Origin: CAYTLW01 sp964438735
GTDB lineage: Bacteria; Myxococcota_A; UBA9042
Assembly: GCA_964438735.1 (NCBI GenBank)
Contig: CAYTLW010000003.1
Coordinates: 62,001 to 126,000, forward strand
Direction of reading: 5' to 3'
Length of the DNA stretch: 64,000 nucleotides
Position numbers and translations under genes: made by a program. The notes under the pieces are model-generated. The model made no database searches, was not told the origin of the DNA, and saw only the letters and a list, made by a program, of their open reading frames with translations. Shown here in pieces: positions 45,313 to 54,273 of the stretch; position 1 is the first letter of the stretch, and the number at the start of each line of letters is the position of its first letter.

Positions 45313-46335
45313 TCAGTCCGTTGGATCCCAGGTGTCCTTGGCGACCTCGTGGTCGGGCAACAACGCAGCGATTCGATCGAGCAGTTCGGGAACGCCGGCA
45401 CGCGTGACACCGGACACCGGCAGCACCGGAGTGTCCAGCGTGCCGGCCAGCGTGGCGGCAGCCTCGGCGGCGTCCGGTCCGAGGGCGTCCGCTTTGCCCA
45501 GCGCCACACAGCTGGGGCGTTCCAGCAGGTCGCCAGCGTACCTGCCGAGCTCATGGCGAAGCACTCGCCAGGCTGACTCAGGTTCTTCCTCATCGACTGC
45601 TGCCAGCAGAAACACCAGCACGGTGCAACGCTCAACGTGACGTAAGAACTGAATGCCAAGCCCGGCGCCATCGGCTGCGCCTTCGATGAGCCCGGGGATA
45701 TCGGCGACCGTGAAGATGCGCCCCCCATGACGGACGACGCCGAGATTCGGGACCAGGGTGGTGAATGGATAATCGGCAACGCGGGCTCTCGAGGCGGAGA
45801 TGCTTCGGATCAGTGTCGATTTGCCAGCATTGGGCAAGCCGACCAGAGCCACATCGGCGAGCAGCTTCAGCTCGAACAGCAGGTTCCGGGTTTCTCCGGG
45901 GCGGCCCGGATCGACGCGCTCCGGAGCCTGGGTTGTCGACGACCGAAAGCGGTAGTTTCCGCGCCCGCCAATGCCTCCAACAGCCACAATAGCGCGCTGT
46001 CCATCGACTACCAGGTCCGCTAAGATCTGGCCGTTGTCTTCATCTACTACCTCCGTGCCCACCGGCACGGTGATGACCAGTTCGGCGCCGCTGCGTCCGG
46101 TGCTTCGCTTGTCGCCGCCTTGTCGTCCGTCCTCGGCGCGGTGAATCCGTCGGTGGTGGAAGTCGAGCAGGGTGCGTGACCGGGTACTCGCCACCAGTAC
46201 GACGTCGCCGCCGCGGCCGCCATCGCCGCCGTCGGGACCACCGCGGGGAACGAACTTCTCGCGCCGGAAATGGCGCGAGCCGGTCCCGCCCTTGCCGCTG
46301 ACCACGGTGATTCTGGCCTGATCAACGAACTTCAT
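45313..46335 (-). CDS. obg: GTPase Obg (CgtA)
   Basis: Essential ribosome-associated GTPase for 50S assembly and stress control. The N-terminal glycine-rich Obg fold (residues about 2-158: GGTGSRHFRREKFVPRGGPDG) is followed by the G domain with G1 GLPNAGKST (about 165-173), G2 (YPFTTLVPN) and G3 ADIPGLIEGA. At 340 aa the optional C-terminal OCT domain is absent, as in many bacteria. Oddly, G4 reads LGKADAL where NKxD is expected, and G5 reads VSG instead of SA. Its start AACAGG-type site is weak. It stands alone, 257 nt from the TPR operon. Confidence 0.94.
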   Translation of the reverse strand: MKFVDQARITVVSGKGGTGSRHFRREKFVPRGGPDGGDGGRGGDVVLVASTRSRTLLDFHHRRIHRAEDGRQGGDKRSTGRSGAELVITVPVGTEVVDEDNGQILADLVVDGQRAIVAVGGIGGRGNYRFRSSTTQAPERVDPGRPGETRNLLFELKLLADVALVGLPNAGKSTLIRSISASRARVADYPFTTLVPNLGVVRHGGRIFTVADIPGLIEGAADGAGLGIQFLRHVERCTVLVFLLAAVDEEEPESAWRVLRHELGRYAGDLLERPSCVALGKADALGPDAAEAAATLAGTLDTPVLPVSGVTRAGVPELLDRIAALLPDHEVAKDTWDPTD

Positions 46336-46364
46336 AGTAGACCTGTTAATCCGTTGAATCCGCG

Positions 46365-46393
46365 AGGGTAGAATCAGTCGCGCTGGTGATCAA
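46365..46393 (-). promoter_or_regulatory. Candidate obg promoter
   Basis: On the minus strand TTGATC (46388-46393) and TACCCT (46365-46370) are separated by 17 nt, 30 nt upstream of the obg start. The -35 is 4/6 and the -10 only 3/6. Confidence 0.35.
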
Positions 46394-46718
46394 CCGGGCG
46401 TCGTCGAGCGCGGATCCGCCAGACGTTGGAAGACACGGGAGAATGCCCGAAATGTGGCCTGTCAGGTCGGCAGACTTGATCTATGTCAAGCCGCCGGCAT
46501 TGGTTGTTGACCCGTCGGGATTCCACGACGTTGACGTTGGCGCCAGATCGGCCCCCTTACGCAAGATGTTGTGGTGACCGATTTTTTTGACTACCAGCCC
46601 TAGTGGTCGAGACTGTCAGACAACGGTGGTGAACAGGTGATTGCGCCGACCCGGACCCCGTGTTGGCGGAACTCTTTGTGCGTGCGGATAAGTGTGTGGA
46701 TTTGTGGAGGCAGTGGGA
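46394..46718. other. Divergent intergenic region between obg and nrdJ
   Basis: No coding sequence was recognised. It holds an FNR-type palindrome (46475-46490), a T-run at 46582-46588 without a stem, and no sequence I could match to a cobalamin riboswitch or NrdR box. Confidence 0.55.
46475..46490. promoter_or_regulatory. FNR/DNR-type palindrome upstream of nrdJ
   Basis: CTTGATCTATGTCAAG is a 16-bp inverted repeat. Its core TTGAT-N4-GTCAA matches the FNR/DNR-type consensus TTGAT-N4-ATCAA at 9 of 10 positions. It lies 229 nt upstream of the nrdJ start and 140 nt upstream of obg. An oxygen- or redox-responsive regulator controlling the oxygen-independent reductase would be logical, but this is inference. 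Confidence 0.5.
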
Positions 46719-49571
46719 ATGACACCGACGGGATACGAGGCCAGGCAGAACGCCGACACCGGAGTCGCTGAGCCGACCGAGCCGACCGAGCCGAGCCAGT
46801 CAGTGCAGGCAAAGGTGGAGACACCTGTGCCGCCGGCAGAGCAGCCATCGTGGCAGCGCAGTCAACGCGCCGAGCCAGGGCCGGGTCTGCGATTCGAGCG
46901 CAGGCATACGCAACCCGATCGACATCCTTTTGACGAGGTGGCCTGGGAGCTGCGCGACGCGAGCATCACCGATGCGACCGGCCAGCGAATCTTCGAGCAG
47001 ACCGGCGTGGAATTCCCGGCAAGCTGGTCCATCACGGCCACCGCTGTGGTCGCGTCAAAGTACTTTCGCGGGCACCTGGGCTCCGAACGCCGGGAGCGTA
47101 GCGTACGTTCCCTCATTGGCCGCGTATCCGGCACGCTTCGGCGTTGGGGCCAGACCGCTGGCTATTTCGCCACGGAGGACGACGCGGCGGCCTTCGAGAA
47201 CGAGCTGACCTACCTCCTGCTGCATCAGAAGATGTCGTTCAACTCGCCGGTGTGGTTCAACCTGGGCATCGAAGAGAAAGCCCAGTGTTCGGCCTGCTTC
47301 ATCAACAGCGTCGACGACACCATGCACTCGATTCTGCGCCTGGCGCATACCGAGGGGATGCTCTTCAAGGGCGGCTCTGGCACGGGCTCCAACCTCTCCA
47401 GTCTGCGCTCGTCGCGCGAGATGCTCGCCGGTGGCGGGCAGGCCTCCGGTCCGGTGAGCTTCATGCGCGGCTTCGACGCCTTTGCCGGCGTCATCAAGAG
47501 CGGCGGCAAGACCCGACGCGCGGCCAAGATGGTTATTCTGGACGTCGACCATCCCGATATCATGGAGTTCATCACTTGCAAGGCAGACGAAGAGCGCAAG
47601 GCCTGGGCCCTGATCGACGCCGGCTATGACGGCTCTTTTAATGGCGAAGCCTACAGCTCGGTCTTCTTCCAGAACTCCAACAACAGCGTACGCGTCTCCG
47701 ACGCCTTCATGAACGCGGTGATCGACGGCGACGAGTGGCAGACCAAAGCCGTGCGCGACGGCCGCGTGGTCGACAACTGGAAGGCGCACGAGTTGATGGA
47801 TGCCATCGCCGAGGCGGCCTGGACCTGCGGCGACCCGGGCATGCAGTTCGATACGACCATCAACGACTGGCACACCTGCCCGGAGTCAGGACGCATCAAC
47901 GCCAGCAATCCCTGCTCCGAGTACATGTTCCTGGACGACTCGGCCTGCAACCTGGCCAGCCTGAACCTGATGAAGTTCATGCGCGACACGGGCGAGTTTG
48001 ACGTCGAGGACTTCCGCCACGCGGTCGATGTGACCACCACGGCGCAGGAAATCATCGTCGATTTCGCGTCCTATCCGACCGAGGCGATCGAAGCCAACAG
48101 CCACGCCTTCCGGCCGTTGGGTCTGGGCTACGCCAACCTCGGCGCCCTGCTGATGTCGCGCGGCCTGGCGTACGACTCGGATGCTGGTCGCGACTACGCC
48201 GCGGCCATCACGGCGTTGATGCATGGGCAGGCCAACTTGCAGTCGGCCCGCCTGGCCGAGTCCATCGGTCCCTTCCCCGGCTACGAGCCGAATCGGGAAG
48301 CGATGCTCAAGGTGATGGACAAGCATCGTGCCTCTATTGCCCGAATCGGCAGCGAGAACGTGCCGCTGGAGTTGCTCGGTGCCGCCCGGCGAACCTGGGA
48401 TGAATGTCTGGAGGCTGGTGAGGCCCACGGCTATCGAAACGCCCAGGTGACGGTGCTGGCACCGACCGGAACCATCGCGTTCATGATGGACTGCGATACC
48501 ACTGGCGTGGAGCCCGACATCGCGTTGGTGAAGTACAAGAAGCTCGTTGGCGGCGGGAACCTGAAGATCGTCAATCGATCGGTGCCGCGCGCGCTCGAGA
48601 AGCTGGGCTACACAGCTGATCAGGTGGCCCGGATCAGCGCTTACATCGACGATCATGACACCATCGAGGGAGCGCCGGGGCTGCGCGCTGAGCACCTGCC
48701 CGTCTTCGACTGCGCCTTCAAGCCGGTCAACGGCGATCGCTCCATCCACTACCTCGGCCATCTGCGCATGATGTCCGCTGTGCAACCCTTCTTGAGCGGC
48801 GCCATCTCCAAGACTGTGAATCTTCCCAATGACGCCACGCAGGCGGATCTGGCCAACACCTACCTGGAGGCCTGGCGACTGGGTCTCAAGGCGGTGGCGG
48901 TCTATCGCGACGGCTGCAAGCGCACCCAGCCCCTGTCGCTGAGCAAGGAAGAGACGGCAGCGCCGGCCGAGGAAGAGGCCGAAACCAAGGTGGAGACGCG
49001 CATCGTCTACAAGCCGGTGCGCCGCCGCCTGCCAGACGAGCGCCGCGCCATGACCCACAAGTTCTCCATCGCCGGGCACGAAGGCTACGTCACGGTGGGG
49101 CTCTACGAGGACGGCTCGCCGGGCGAGCTCTTCATCGTGATGGCAAAGGAGGGCTCGACCATCTCGGGTCTGTTGGACAGCTTTGCGACCTCCACGTCGC
49201 TGGCGTTGCAGTACGGCGTCCCGCTGAGCGCCCTGGTCAACAAGTTCACCCATACGCGGTACGAGCCGAGCGGCTACACCAACAACCCGGACATCCGGAT
49301 TGCCAAGTCGGTCTCCGACTACATCTTCCGCTGGCTGTCGCTGAAGTTCCTGGACGAGGGCGGCGCCGCCGAGCTCGCTCCGGTGCCGGCCGAGACGGCA
49401 AAGGAAACGACCCCCCCCAAGCGCGCCGAACCAGCGCGTGCCGAAGCCGGACAGGTGACCTTCCAGGTCGAGCTGGACAGCCCGCCCTGCCACAACTGCG
49501 GCTCGATCATGGTGCGCAACGGCGCCTGCCATAAGTGCGCCAATTGTGGCGAGACTTCCGGCTGTTCCTGA
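46719..49571 (+). CDS. nrdJ: Adenosylcobalamin-dependent ribonucleotide reductase NrdJ (class II)
   Basis: Reduces ribonucleotides to deoxyribonucleotides using B12 radical chemistry, without oxygen need. The ATG at 46719 is chosen because GGAGG lies 8 nt upstream; a GTG at 46692 has no site. In the 950-aa protein, residues about 1-70 are a low-complexity tail, then the class II core with FNSPVWFNLG, CSACFINSVDDTM, LFKGGSGTGSNLS, the active-site NPCSEYMFLDDSACNLASLN, and LAPTGTIAFMMDCDTTGVEP. The C-terminus ends in a Cys cluster (CHNCGSIMVRNGACHKC) for electron transfer from thioredoxin. It stands alone, convergent with gpmI. Confidence 0.97.
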   Translation: MTPTGYEARQNADTGVAEPTEPTEPSQSVQAKVETPVPPAEQPSWQRSQRAEPGPGLRFERRHTQPDRHPFDEVAWELRDASITDATGQRIFEQTGVEFPASWSITATAVVASKYFRGHLGSERRERSVRSLIGRVSGTLRRWGQTAGYFATEDDAAAFENELTYLLLHQKMSFNSPVWFNLGIEEKAQCSACFINSVDDTMHSILRLAHTEGMLFKGGSGTGSNLSSLRSSREMLAGGGQASGPVSFMRGFDAFAGVIKSGGKTRRAAKMVILDVDHPDIMEFITCKADEERKAWALIDAGYDGSFNGEAYSSVFFQNSNNSVRVSDAFMNAVIDGDEWQTKAVRDGRVVDNWKAHELMDAIAEAAWTCGDPGMQFDTTINDWHTCPESGRINASNPCSEYMFLDDSACNLASLNLMKFMRDTGEFDVEDFRHAVDVTTTAQEIIVDFASYPTEAIEANSHAFRPLGLGYANLGALLMSRGLAYDSDAGRDYAAAITALMHGQANLQSARLAESIGPFPGYEPNREAMLKVMDKHRASIARIGSENVPLELLGAARRTWDECLEAGEAHGYRNAQVTVLAPTGTIAFMMDCDTTGVEPDIALVKYKKLVGGGNLKIVNRSVPRALEKLGYTADQVARISAYIDDHDTIEGAPGLRAEHLPVFDCAFKPVNGDRSIHYLGHLRMMSAVQPFLSGAISKTVNLPNDATQADLANTYLEAWRLGLKAVAVYRDGCKRTQPLSLSKEETAAPAEEEAETKVETRIVYKPVRRRLPDERRAMTHKFSIAGHEGYVTVGLYEDGSPGELFIVMAKEGSTISGLLDSFATSTSLALQYGVPLSALVNKFTHTRYEPSGYTNNPDIRIAKSVSDYIFRWLSLKFLDEGGAAELAPVPAETAKETTPPKRAEPARAEAGQVTFQVELDSPPCHNCGSIMVRNGACHKCANCGETSGCS

Positions 49572-49588
49572 TCAGAAGTGAGACGGTC

Positions 49589-51265
49589 TCAGCCGCCGCT
49601 CCAATCCAGTAGCGAACGCGCCATGTGATCTGGCGGCGCGCGGCCCAGCAGCTCGAGGGCCGTGGCCGCGACGTTGGCCAGCCCGGCGTCGGCCATATCC
49701 TGGCGCAACGACCAGCCACGATTGCTGCCGAAATCGGCGATGGTCAGCGGAACTGGCGCCAGCGTGTGGCTGGTGCGATGCAAGGGCCCATCCACACCGG
49801 GCAGCGGCCGGCCCTGCTTGTCCCGCATCCACATATCGTCGGCGTTGCCGTGGTCGGCCGTCACCAACAGGGTGGCCTGGCGACGCCTGGCCAGCCCCAC
49901 AAGGCGACCGACCTGGGCATCGACCGTCTCCATGGCTCGTATGGTCGCCGGCAGGCTGCCGGTATGGCCGACCATGTCGCCATTGGCGTAGTTCAGCCGG
50001 ATGAGATCGAAGGTCTGGTCGCCGTCCAGGGCTCCAATGACCACATCGGTGATCTCCGCGGCCCGCATTTCGGGCCGTCGATCGAATTCGATGCGGTCCG
50101 AGGGAATCTCCACGTAGTGCTCGAGTTGATCGTCCAGGAGGCCGGAGCGATTGCCATTCCAGAAGTAGGTGACGTGACCGAACTTCTGCGTCTCGCTGGT
50201 CGCCAGCGTGCGCAGGCCGGTGGTCACCATGTACTGTCCCATGGTCTCGTCGATAGTGGGCGGCGCGACCAGGTAGCGGGTCGGCAGAAAGAGGTCGCCG
50301 TCGTATTGCATCATGCCGGCGTAGCGAACCTTGGGAACCGCACCGCGATCGAAGTGGGCGAATCCCTCCCCTTCCTCAAAGGCACGGGTGAGCTCCAGGG
50401 CGCGATCGCCGCGGAAGTTCCACAAAATGAAGGCGTCGCCGTCGCGTACCCGGCCGATGGGCTCACCGCCATCGCCGACGATGCAGAAGGGGGCCAGCGT
50501 CTGGTCGCTGCGGCCACCGTCGCGTGTGCGCAGCTCGGCCAGCGCATCCCGCCAGTCGCCATAGCCGGCAACCTCACCCTGAACATGAGTCCGCCAGCCG
50601 CGCTCGACGATCGACCAGTCGGCCTCATAGCGGTCCATGGTGACCCGCATGCGGCCGCCGCCCGAAGCGATGCGATAGTCCAGACCATCGGCTGTGTGCT
50701 TGCCGAGCGCGGCTTCGAGCAGGCCGAGATAACGCTCGAATGAAGGGTCCTCCACGTCGCGCCCATCGGCCAGCGCGTGAACCCGCAGCCGCCGCACATC
50801 GCTCGCTCGTGCGCCGTCGATCAAGGCCACGACGTGGTCGATATGGGCGTGCACATTGCCGTCGGAGAGCAGACCACAGAGGTGCAACATGCCCCCGTCG
50901 CTGCGTCCGGCCAGGGGTTCGACCAGCCAGCGCCAGGTCTCGCCGCGAAGCAGGCTGCCCGAGGCCAGCGCATCGTTGACCAGAGCGGCCCCCTGACGCA
51001 CCACACGGCCGGCGCCCAGGGCGTTGTGGCCGACCTCCGAGTTGCCCATGTCGCCATCGCCAGGCAACCCCACGGCCAGACCATGGGCGCGCAGTTGCCG
51101 GGTCGGGTGGCCGCTCCAGAGGGCATCGAGGTGTGGGGTGTGAGCCAGCGCGACCGCATCACCACCGTCGCCCCGGCCGCAGCCGACACCGTCCAGGATG
51201 GCGATGATCAGCGGCCCAGCGGGCGTCGGCGCCAGGAGGTGGCTTCGCAATGGGGCGATGGTCAT
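49589..51265 (-). CDS. gpmI: 2,3-bisphosphoglycerate-independent phosphoglycerate mutase GpmI
   Basis: Glycolytic/gluconeogenic enzyme interconverting 3- and 2-phosphoglycerate with two Mn2+ ions. The start at 51265 (MTIAPLRSHL) has GGAGGA immediately upstream. Motifs in the 558-aa protein: ILDGVGCGRGD with metal ligand Asp25, GDMGNSEVGHNALGAGR with the phospho-serine Ser76, WNFRGDRALELTRAF, NYANGDMVGHTGSLPA and TADHGNADDM, all standard. Length is typical to slightly long. It is last in a run of minus-strand secreted-protein genes, 37 nt behind the barrel gene, although it is a housekeeping enzyme. Confidence 0.96.
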   Translation of the reverse strand: MTIAPLRSHLLAPTPAGPLIIAILDGVGCGRGDGGDAVALAHTPHLDALWSGHPTRQLRAHGLAVGLPGDGDMGNSEVGHNALGAGRVVRQGAALVNDALASGSLLRGETWRWLVEPLAGRSDGGMLHLCGLLSDGNVHAHIDHVVALIDGARASDVRRLRVHALADGRDVEDPSFERYLGLLEAALGKHTADGLDYRIASGGGRMRVTMDRYEADWSIVERGWRTHVQGEVAGYGDWRDALAELRTRDGGRSDQTLAPFCIVGDGGEPIGRVRDGDAFILWNFRGDRALELTRAFEEGEGFAHFDRGAVPKVRYAGMMQYDGDLFLPTRYLVAPPTIDETMGQYMVTTGLRTLATSETQKFGHVTYFWNGNRSGLLDDQLEHYVEIPSDRIEFDRRPEMRAAEITDVVIGALDGDQTFDLIRLNYANGDMVGHTGSLPATIRAMETVDAQVGRLVGLARRRQATLLVTADHGNADDMWMRDKQGRPLPGVDGPLHRTSHTLAPVPLTIADFGSNRGWSLRQDMADAGLANVAATALELLGRAPPDHMARSLLDWSGG

Positions 51266-51302
51266 CTGTCCTCCAGGGATTGGCGGGCGATGGAATCGAT
51301 GC

Positions 51303-52790
51303 TCAGAAGCGATAGCCCATGCCGAGTTCGCCGGAAATGGGGTAGTTGAGCTGGTCGGTCCCGGCGAAGGGCAGGAAGTAGGTCGAGATCGACCCGCCGA
51401 GGGCGACGAAGAAGCGCGCGCCCACATGCATCTGCGTGCCCAGGGCGAGGTTCACGCCGAAGAGCACATCCTGCTCGAGATTGTAGATGGGCCCCACACA
51501 ATTGGGCTGGTTCTGGGTCTTCTTGCACCACGGATCATGGGTCGCCACGAAGCTGCCCAGCACATGCGCTTCGAGGCCCGGTCGGGCAAAGAGGCGGAGC
51601 CAGCCGCGCTTGTAGGCGAAGCCAACGCCGCCGACCACGCGCACCGAGTTGAAGGGGTGGGCCAGGTCCTGCCAGGGGTCGGAGAGGCTGGTGAAGAGGT
51701 TGAAGCGGGCAAACCACTCCAGGCCAGGGCCCACAGACTGGCTGACACCCGCGGCGAATCCGAGGCTGTGAAAAGCGCGCCGAGTTGGCTTATGCCGCAT
51801 GTACTGGGCGTAGGATGCAGAGGTATCCATCCACAGGTTGACGAATTTGGAGTTGGGGTTCCCGGTCGGCCTGACCTCCACCACCGGCAGGCACGCCCGC
51901 CACCGACTCAAGAAGGGCTCCAGCGCCTGGTCCACTCGATCCAACGGAAACCTCGTCTCCGCTTCAAACGTTCGACGTCGGGCGCTGAAGACGGCGACCG
52001 AGAGTTCACCGCCGCCTTTCTCGTCCGGTACCACCGCGGCGATGACGATGGCTTCGGCGTCGAGGCGATCGGCCAGAGCGGCCATGCGAGCACTATCGCC
52101 GTAGGGCCGACGCTGATTGCCGGACTGCAGGTAATCGGCCAGGGCCGTCTGCAACGAGCGCTCGATGTCGGGCGCGAAGAATCGGGGCCGAAAGCGACGC
52201 GCCGGTTGTAGCGCGAACGCCTCCTTGAGTGCCACGTGGCCGGCGATGGTGTCGCCAGCATCCACCAGCGCGACGCCATGCATGAACGCCGCGTCGGCGT
52301 AGGATTTGGGCTCGGAGATGTCCTGGTAGACCTGTCGATACAGGGCAACGGCTTTCTTGAAGGTCTCCGCGGCCCTCCTTGGGGACATGCTCATCCAGTG
52401 TGCCAGCCCGATGCGATACCACTGGTTGGCCAGGCGGGAGGCGGTGTTCAGGCTGTGGTCGCCGGAGAGCTTTCGGCGCACCGCTGCCGGCGCGAGGATA
52501 TCCATGTAGGGATCGGCGGACAGCGCAGCCGCGATGTGCTTGTCGATAGCCACGACTTTTGCGGCGCGGCGGCGCGCTGGCCCGGTATCGAACAACCTGG
52601 CCTGCTCGACCATGTTGTCCCTGATCGGGAGAATGGCCACCCGGCGACGGCCTTTGCGGGCGTCGGGCACATCGCCCTGCCGGACGACTGCGTTGCCCGA
52701 CGGTTGTGCCGATGGTGCCGCCTGCGCCGCGCCCGAACAGAGCATGACGACCGCGACAGCCTGGCCGATGAAGTGATGCAAGCGCGCCAT
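51303..52790 (-). CDS. Secreted protein with helical repeats and C-terminal beta-barrel
   Basis: A 495-aa exported protein; MARLHHFIG starts a signal peptide ending GAAQAAPS. The first 300 residues contain a segment VAILPIRDNMVE followed by TPR-like helices (TASRLANQWYRIGLAHWMSM, SYADAAFMHGVALVDAGDTI). The last 170 are short amphipathic strands ending GMGYRF with terminal Phe, the outer-membrane barrel signature. So a periplasmic helical part is tethered to an outer-membrane beta-barrel. No family recognised. Nearby genes are also secreted and lie in one direction. Confidence 0.72.
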   Translation of the reverse strand: MARLHHFIGQAVAVVMLCSGAAQAAPSAQPSGNAVVRQGDVPDARKGRRRVAILPIRDNMVEQARLFDTGPARRRAAKVVAIDKHIAAALSADPYMDILAPAAVRRKLSGDHSLNTASRLANQWYRIGLAHWMSMSPRRAAETFKKAVALYRQVYQDISEPKSYADAAFMHGVALVDAGDTIAGHVALKEAFALQPARRFRPRFFAPDIERSLQTALADYLQSGNQRRPYGDSARMAALADRLDAEAIVIAAVVPDEKGGGELSVAVFSARRRTFEAETRFPLDRVDQALEPFLSRWRACLPVVEVRPTGNPNSKFVNLWMDTSASYAQYMRHKPTRRAFHSLGFAAGVSQSVGPGLEWFARFNLFTSLSDPWQDLAHPFNSVRVVGGVGFAYKRGWLRLFARPGLEAHVLGSFVATHDPWCKKTQNQPNCVGPIYNLEQDVLFGVNLALGTQMHVGARFFVALGGSISTYFLPFAGTDQLNYPISGELGMGYRF

Positions 52791-52794
52791 CAGC

Positions 52795-53382
52795 CTACCA
52801 CCCACTGTAGGTGTTGCCGGCATCCGCATCGGTGATTCGATCGCAGACGAACTCGCTGGCCAGAATCGAGCCGGCGGCAGCCTCACGTTCCAAGGTCATC
52901 TCTTCGATTTGATCAGGCGACGGCACCGGCTTGTCCACCTGGAGAGTGCCCTTCAACTGTCCTTCGTCATTGAGCTTGAACGCGCCGGACAAGAGCACTG
53001 ACGAGTTGCGCGCCGTGCCGGGCAGGCACCCCTTGGTGGAGAACTTGTAGGACTTCAGGGTCTCGCTATATCGCCCGCCGTGCATGTAGATGCAGGCGCA
53101 TTGGAAGGCCGTGTCAGGCTTGCGAGGCTCTTCATAAGGGGCGGTGAAGTCGTCCGCGGGCCTGTAGAACCGAATCAATCCGACGATGTCCGGGCCATAA
53201 TGTTCCATCCAGAATTCGAAGCCGACGGTCGGCTCGCCCGAGTCTTCGTCGTAGATCAGCTTGCCGTCCGTCTGCACCGGCCGCCACACGCCGCCGAGTT
53301 CGTTGCCGGACAGACATCCGGCGCAGAGCAGGCAGGTGAGCGCTGCGGCCAGGCACACCAGCTGGTGGGAGATCCGCGCCAT
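52795..53382 (-). CDS. Lipoprotein of unknown function
   Basis: A 195-aa lipoprotein with signal ending LLCAGC (Cys23). Start at 53382 is preferred for signal length; a GTG at 53418 would overlap the preceding stop by one nt (TAGTG) and cannot be excluded. The mature part is beta-rich (KLIYDEDSGEPTVGFEFWME, DIVGLIRFYRPADDF, SYKFSTKGCLPGTARNS) and has five Cys. The layout suggests a small binding domain. No recognised family. Four nt separate it from the barrel gene, so they are co-transcribed. Confidence 0.72.
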   Translation of the reverse strand: MARISHQLVCLAAALTCLLCAGCLSGNELGGVWRPVQTDGKLIYDEDSGEPTVGFEFWMEHYGPDIVGLIRFYRPADDFTAPYEEPRKPDTAFQCACIYMHGGRYSETLKSYKFSTKGCLPGTARNSSVLLSGAFKLNDEGQLKGTLQVDKPVPSPDQIEEMTLEREAAAGSILASEFVCDRITDADAGNTYSGW

Positions 53383-53417
53383 CAACGGGCCTTGTCCGGT
53401 CTGCAGCATGGGCCCCA

Positions 53418-54155
53418 CTACTCCAGCGGGGCACAGACCACCTGCAGGTTGTCGATGTAGATGCCAGCGCCGCCTCGAATGCCGACCGCCACGGTGCCCG
53501 GCGGGCAGATCTGCTCGAACTTGTTGCCGCCGACACCGCCGGCGGACGTCAGGTTGATCCGATTGCGGCTGACCTTGACCTTGTTCTTGCGCTTCTTGAG
53601 CTTCTCCAAGGTCTCCTTGAGCTCCTTGGCGTTGTAGGCGCCAATCCGGTCGGCGATGGTGGCGTGCTCGGCGTCGTACGCGAATCCGGACTTCTCCGCA
53701 TACTGCACGATGCGCTTGCCTCGGGGCCCGTCGGTGACCTCAGACAGTGACGCCGAGGCGCCCGACAACGGTTCGCTCAACACCTTGCCGGCCCCCTTGA
53801 TGGAGACGTCGATCACCGCCGTCTTGGGGTCGAAACGTTTGGGCAGGCGCGACTTGCGACCCAGCTGCAAGGAGTAACGACCGTTGTCGACGGCGACCCA
53901 GTGCTGCTCGCGCCAGAAGCTGCGTTTGGACTTCGGCTTTCTGAGCGCAAAATTCATGGGAAAGATGCCGGAGACGGGCTTGTTGTTTTCGTCTCGCAGG
54001 CGGCTGTCGAATTCCAGGATGGTCCGCTTCGCCGGCCGCTTGGTCGAGCCTTTGGCCAGGGCGGCGACGGGCAGCGAGGGCAGCGCCATGGCGAACATCA
54101 ATACCAGCGGCAGGCTCCATGTGGCGACTGCGCTATGGCTCGAGTTGCTTTGCAT
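53418..54155 (-). CDS. Secreted protein with lectin-like C-terminal segment
   Basis: A 245-aa exported protein. A strong AGGGAGGA site sets the start MQSNSSHSAV; a signal peptide ends near AALAKGS. The last 30 aa read CPPGTVAVGIRGGAGIYIDN then LQVVCAPLE, which resembles the C-P-x-G-x-V-x-G-I-x-G-x-x-G-x-x-I-D repeat found in jacalin-type and related sugar-binding surface segments; the two Cys could form a disulfide. The middle is Lys/Arg-rich, with heptads near ELKETLEKLKKRKN. It may bind glycans or a surface; this rests on the C-terminus only. Confidence 0.72.
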   Translation of the reverse strand: MQSNSSHSAVATWSLPLVLMFAMALPSLPVAALAKGSTKRPAKRTILEFDSRLRDENNKPVSGIFPMNFALRKPKSKRSFWREQHWVAVDNGRYSLQLGRKSRLPKRFDPKTAVIDVSIKGAGKVLSEPLSGASASLSEVTDGPRGKRIVQYAEKSGFAYDAEHATIADRIGAYNAKELKETLEKLKKRKNKVKVSRNRINLTSAGGVGGNKFEQICPPGTVAVGIRGGAGIYIDNLQVVCAPLE

Positions 54156-54273
54156 CGGGTTCCTCCCTTGACCGGCGGGTCGCCAGGTCGACGCCGGGCC
54201 TATGGTAGCGCCACCGGCGCAGATCTCCAGCGGGGCCCGGATGGTTCGGGCGCAGGTGGCGAGGCAGAGGCCG

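Noticed and set aside
46394..46718. Cobalamin riboswitch upstream of nrdJ
   Set aside because: No B12-box (AGYCMGGAGACC-type) or conserved core could be matched by eye in the leader. An Infernal search would settle it.
47886..49532. Antisense open frame (548 aa) inside nrdJ
   Set aside because: nrdJ on the plus strand is unambiguous; the antisense frame has no motifs.
49579..49591. Inverted repeat TGAGAC-G-GTCTCA at the nrdJ/gpmI junction as a terminator
   Set aside because: The single-base centre leaves no loop for a stable hairpin and no T-run follows; it sits across the gpmI stop codon.
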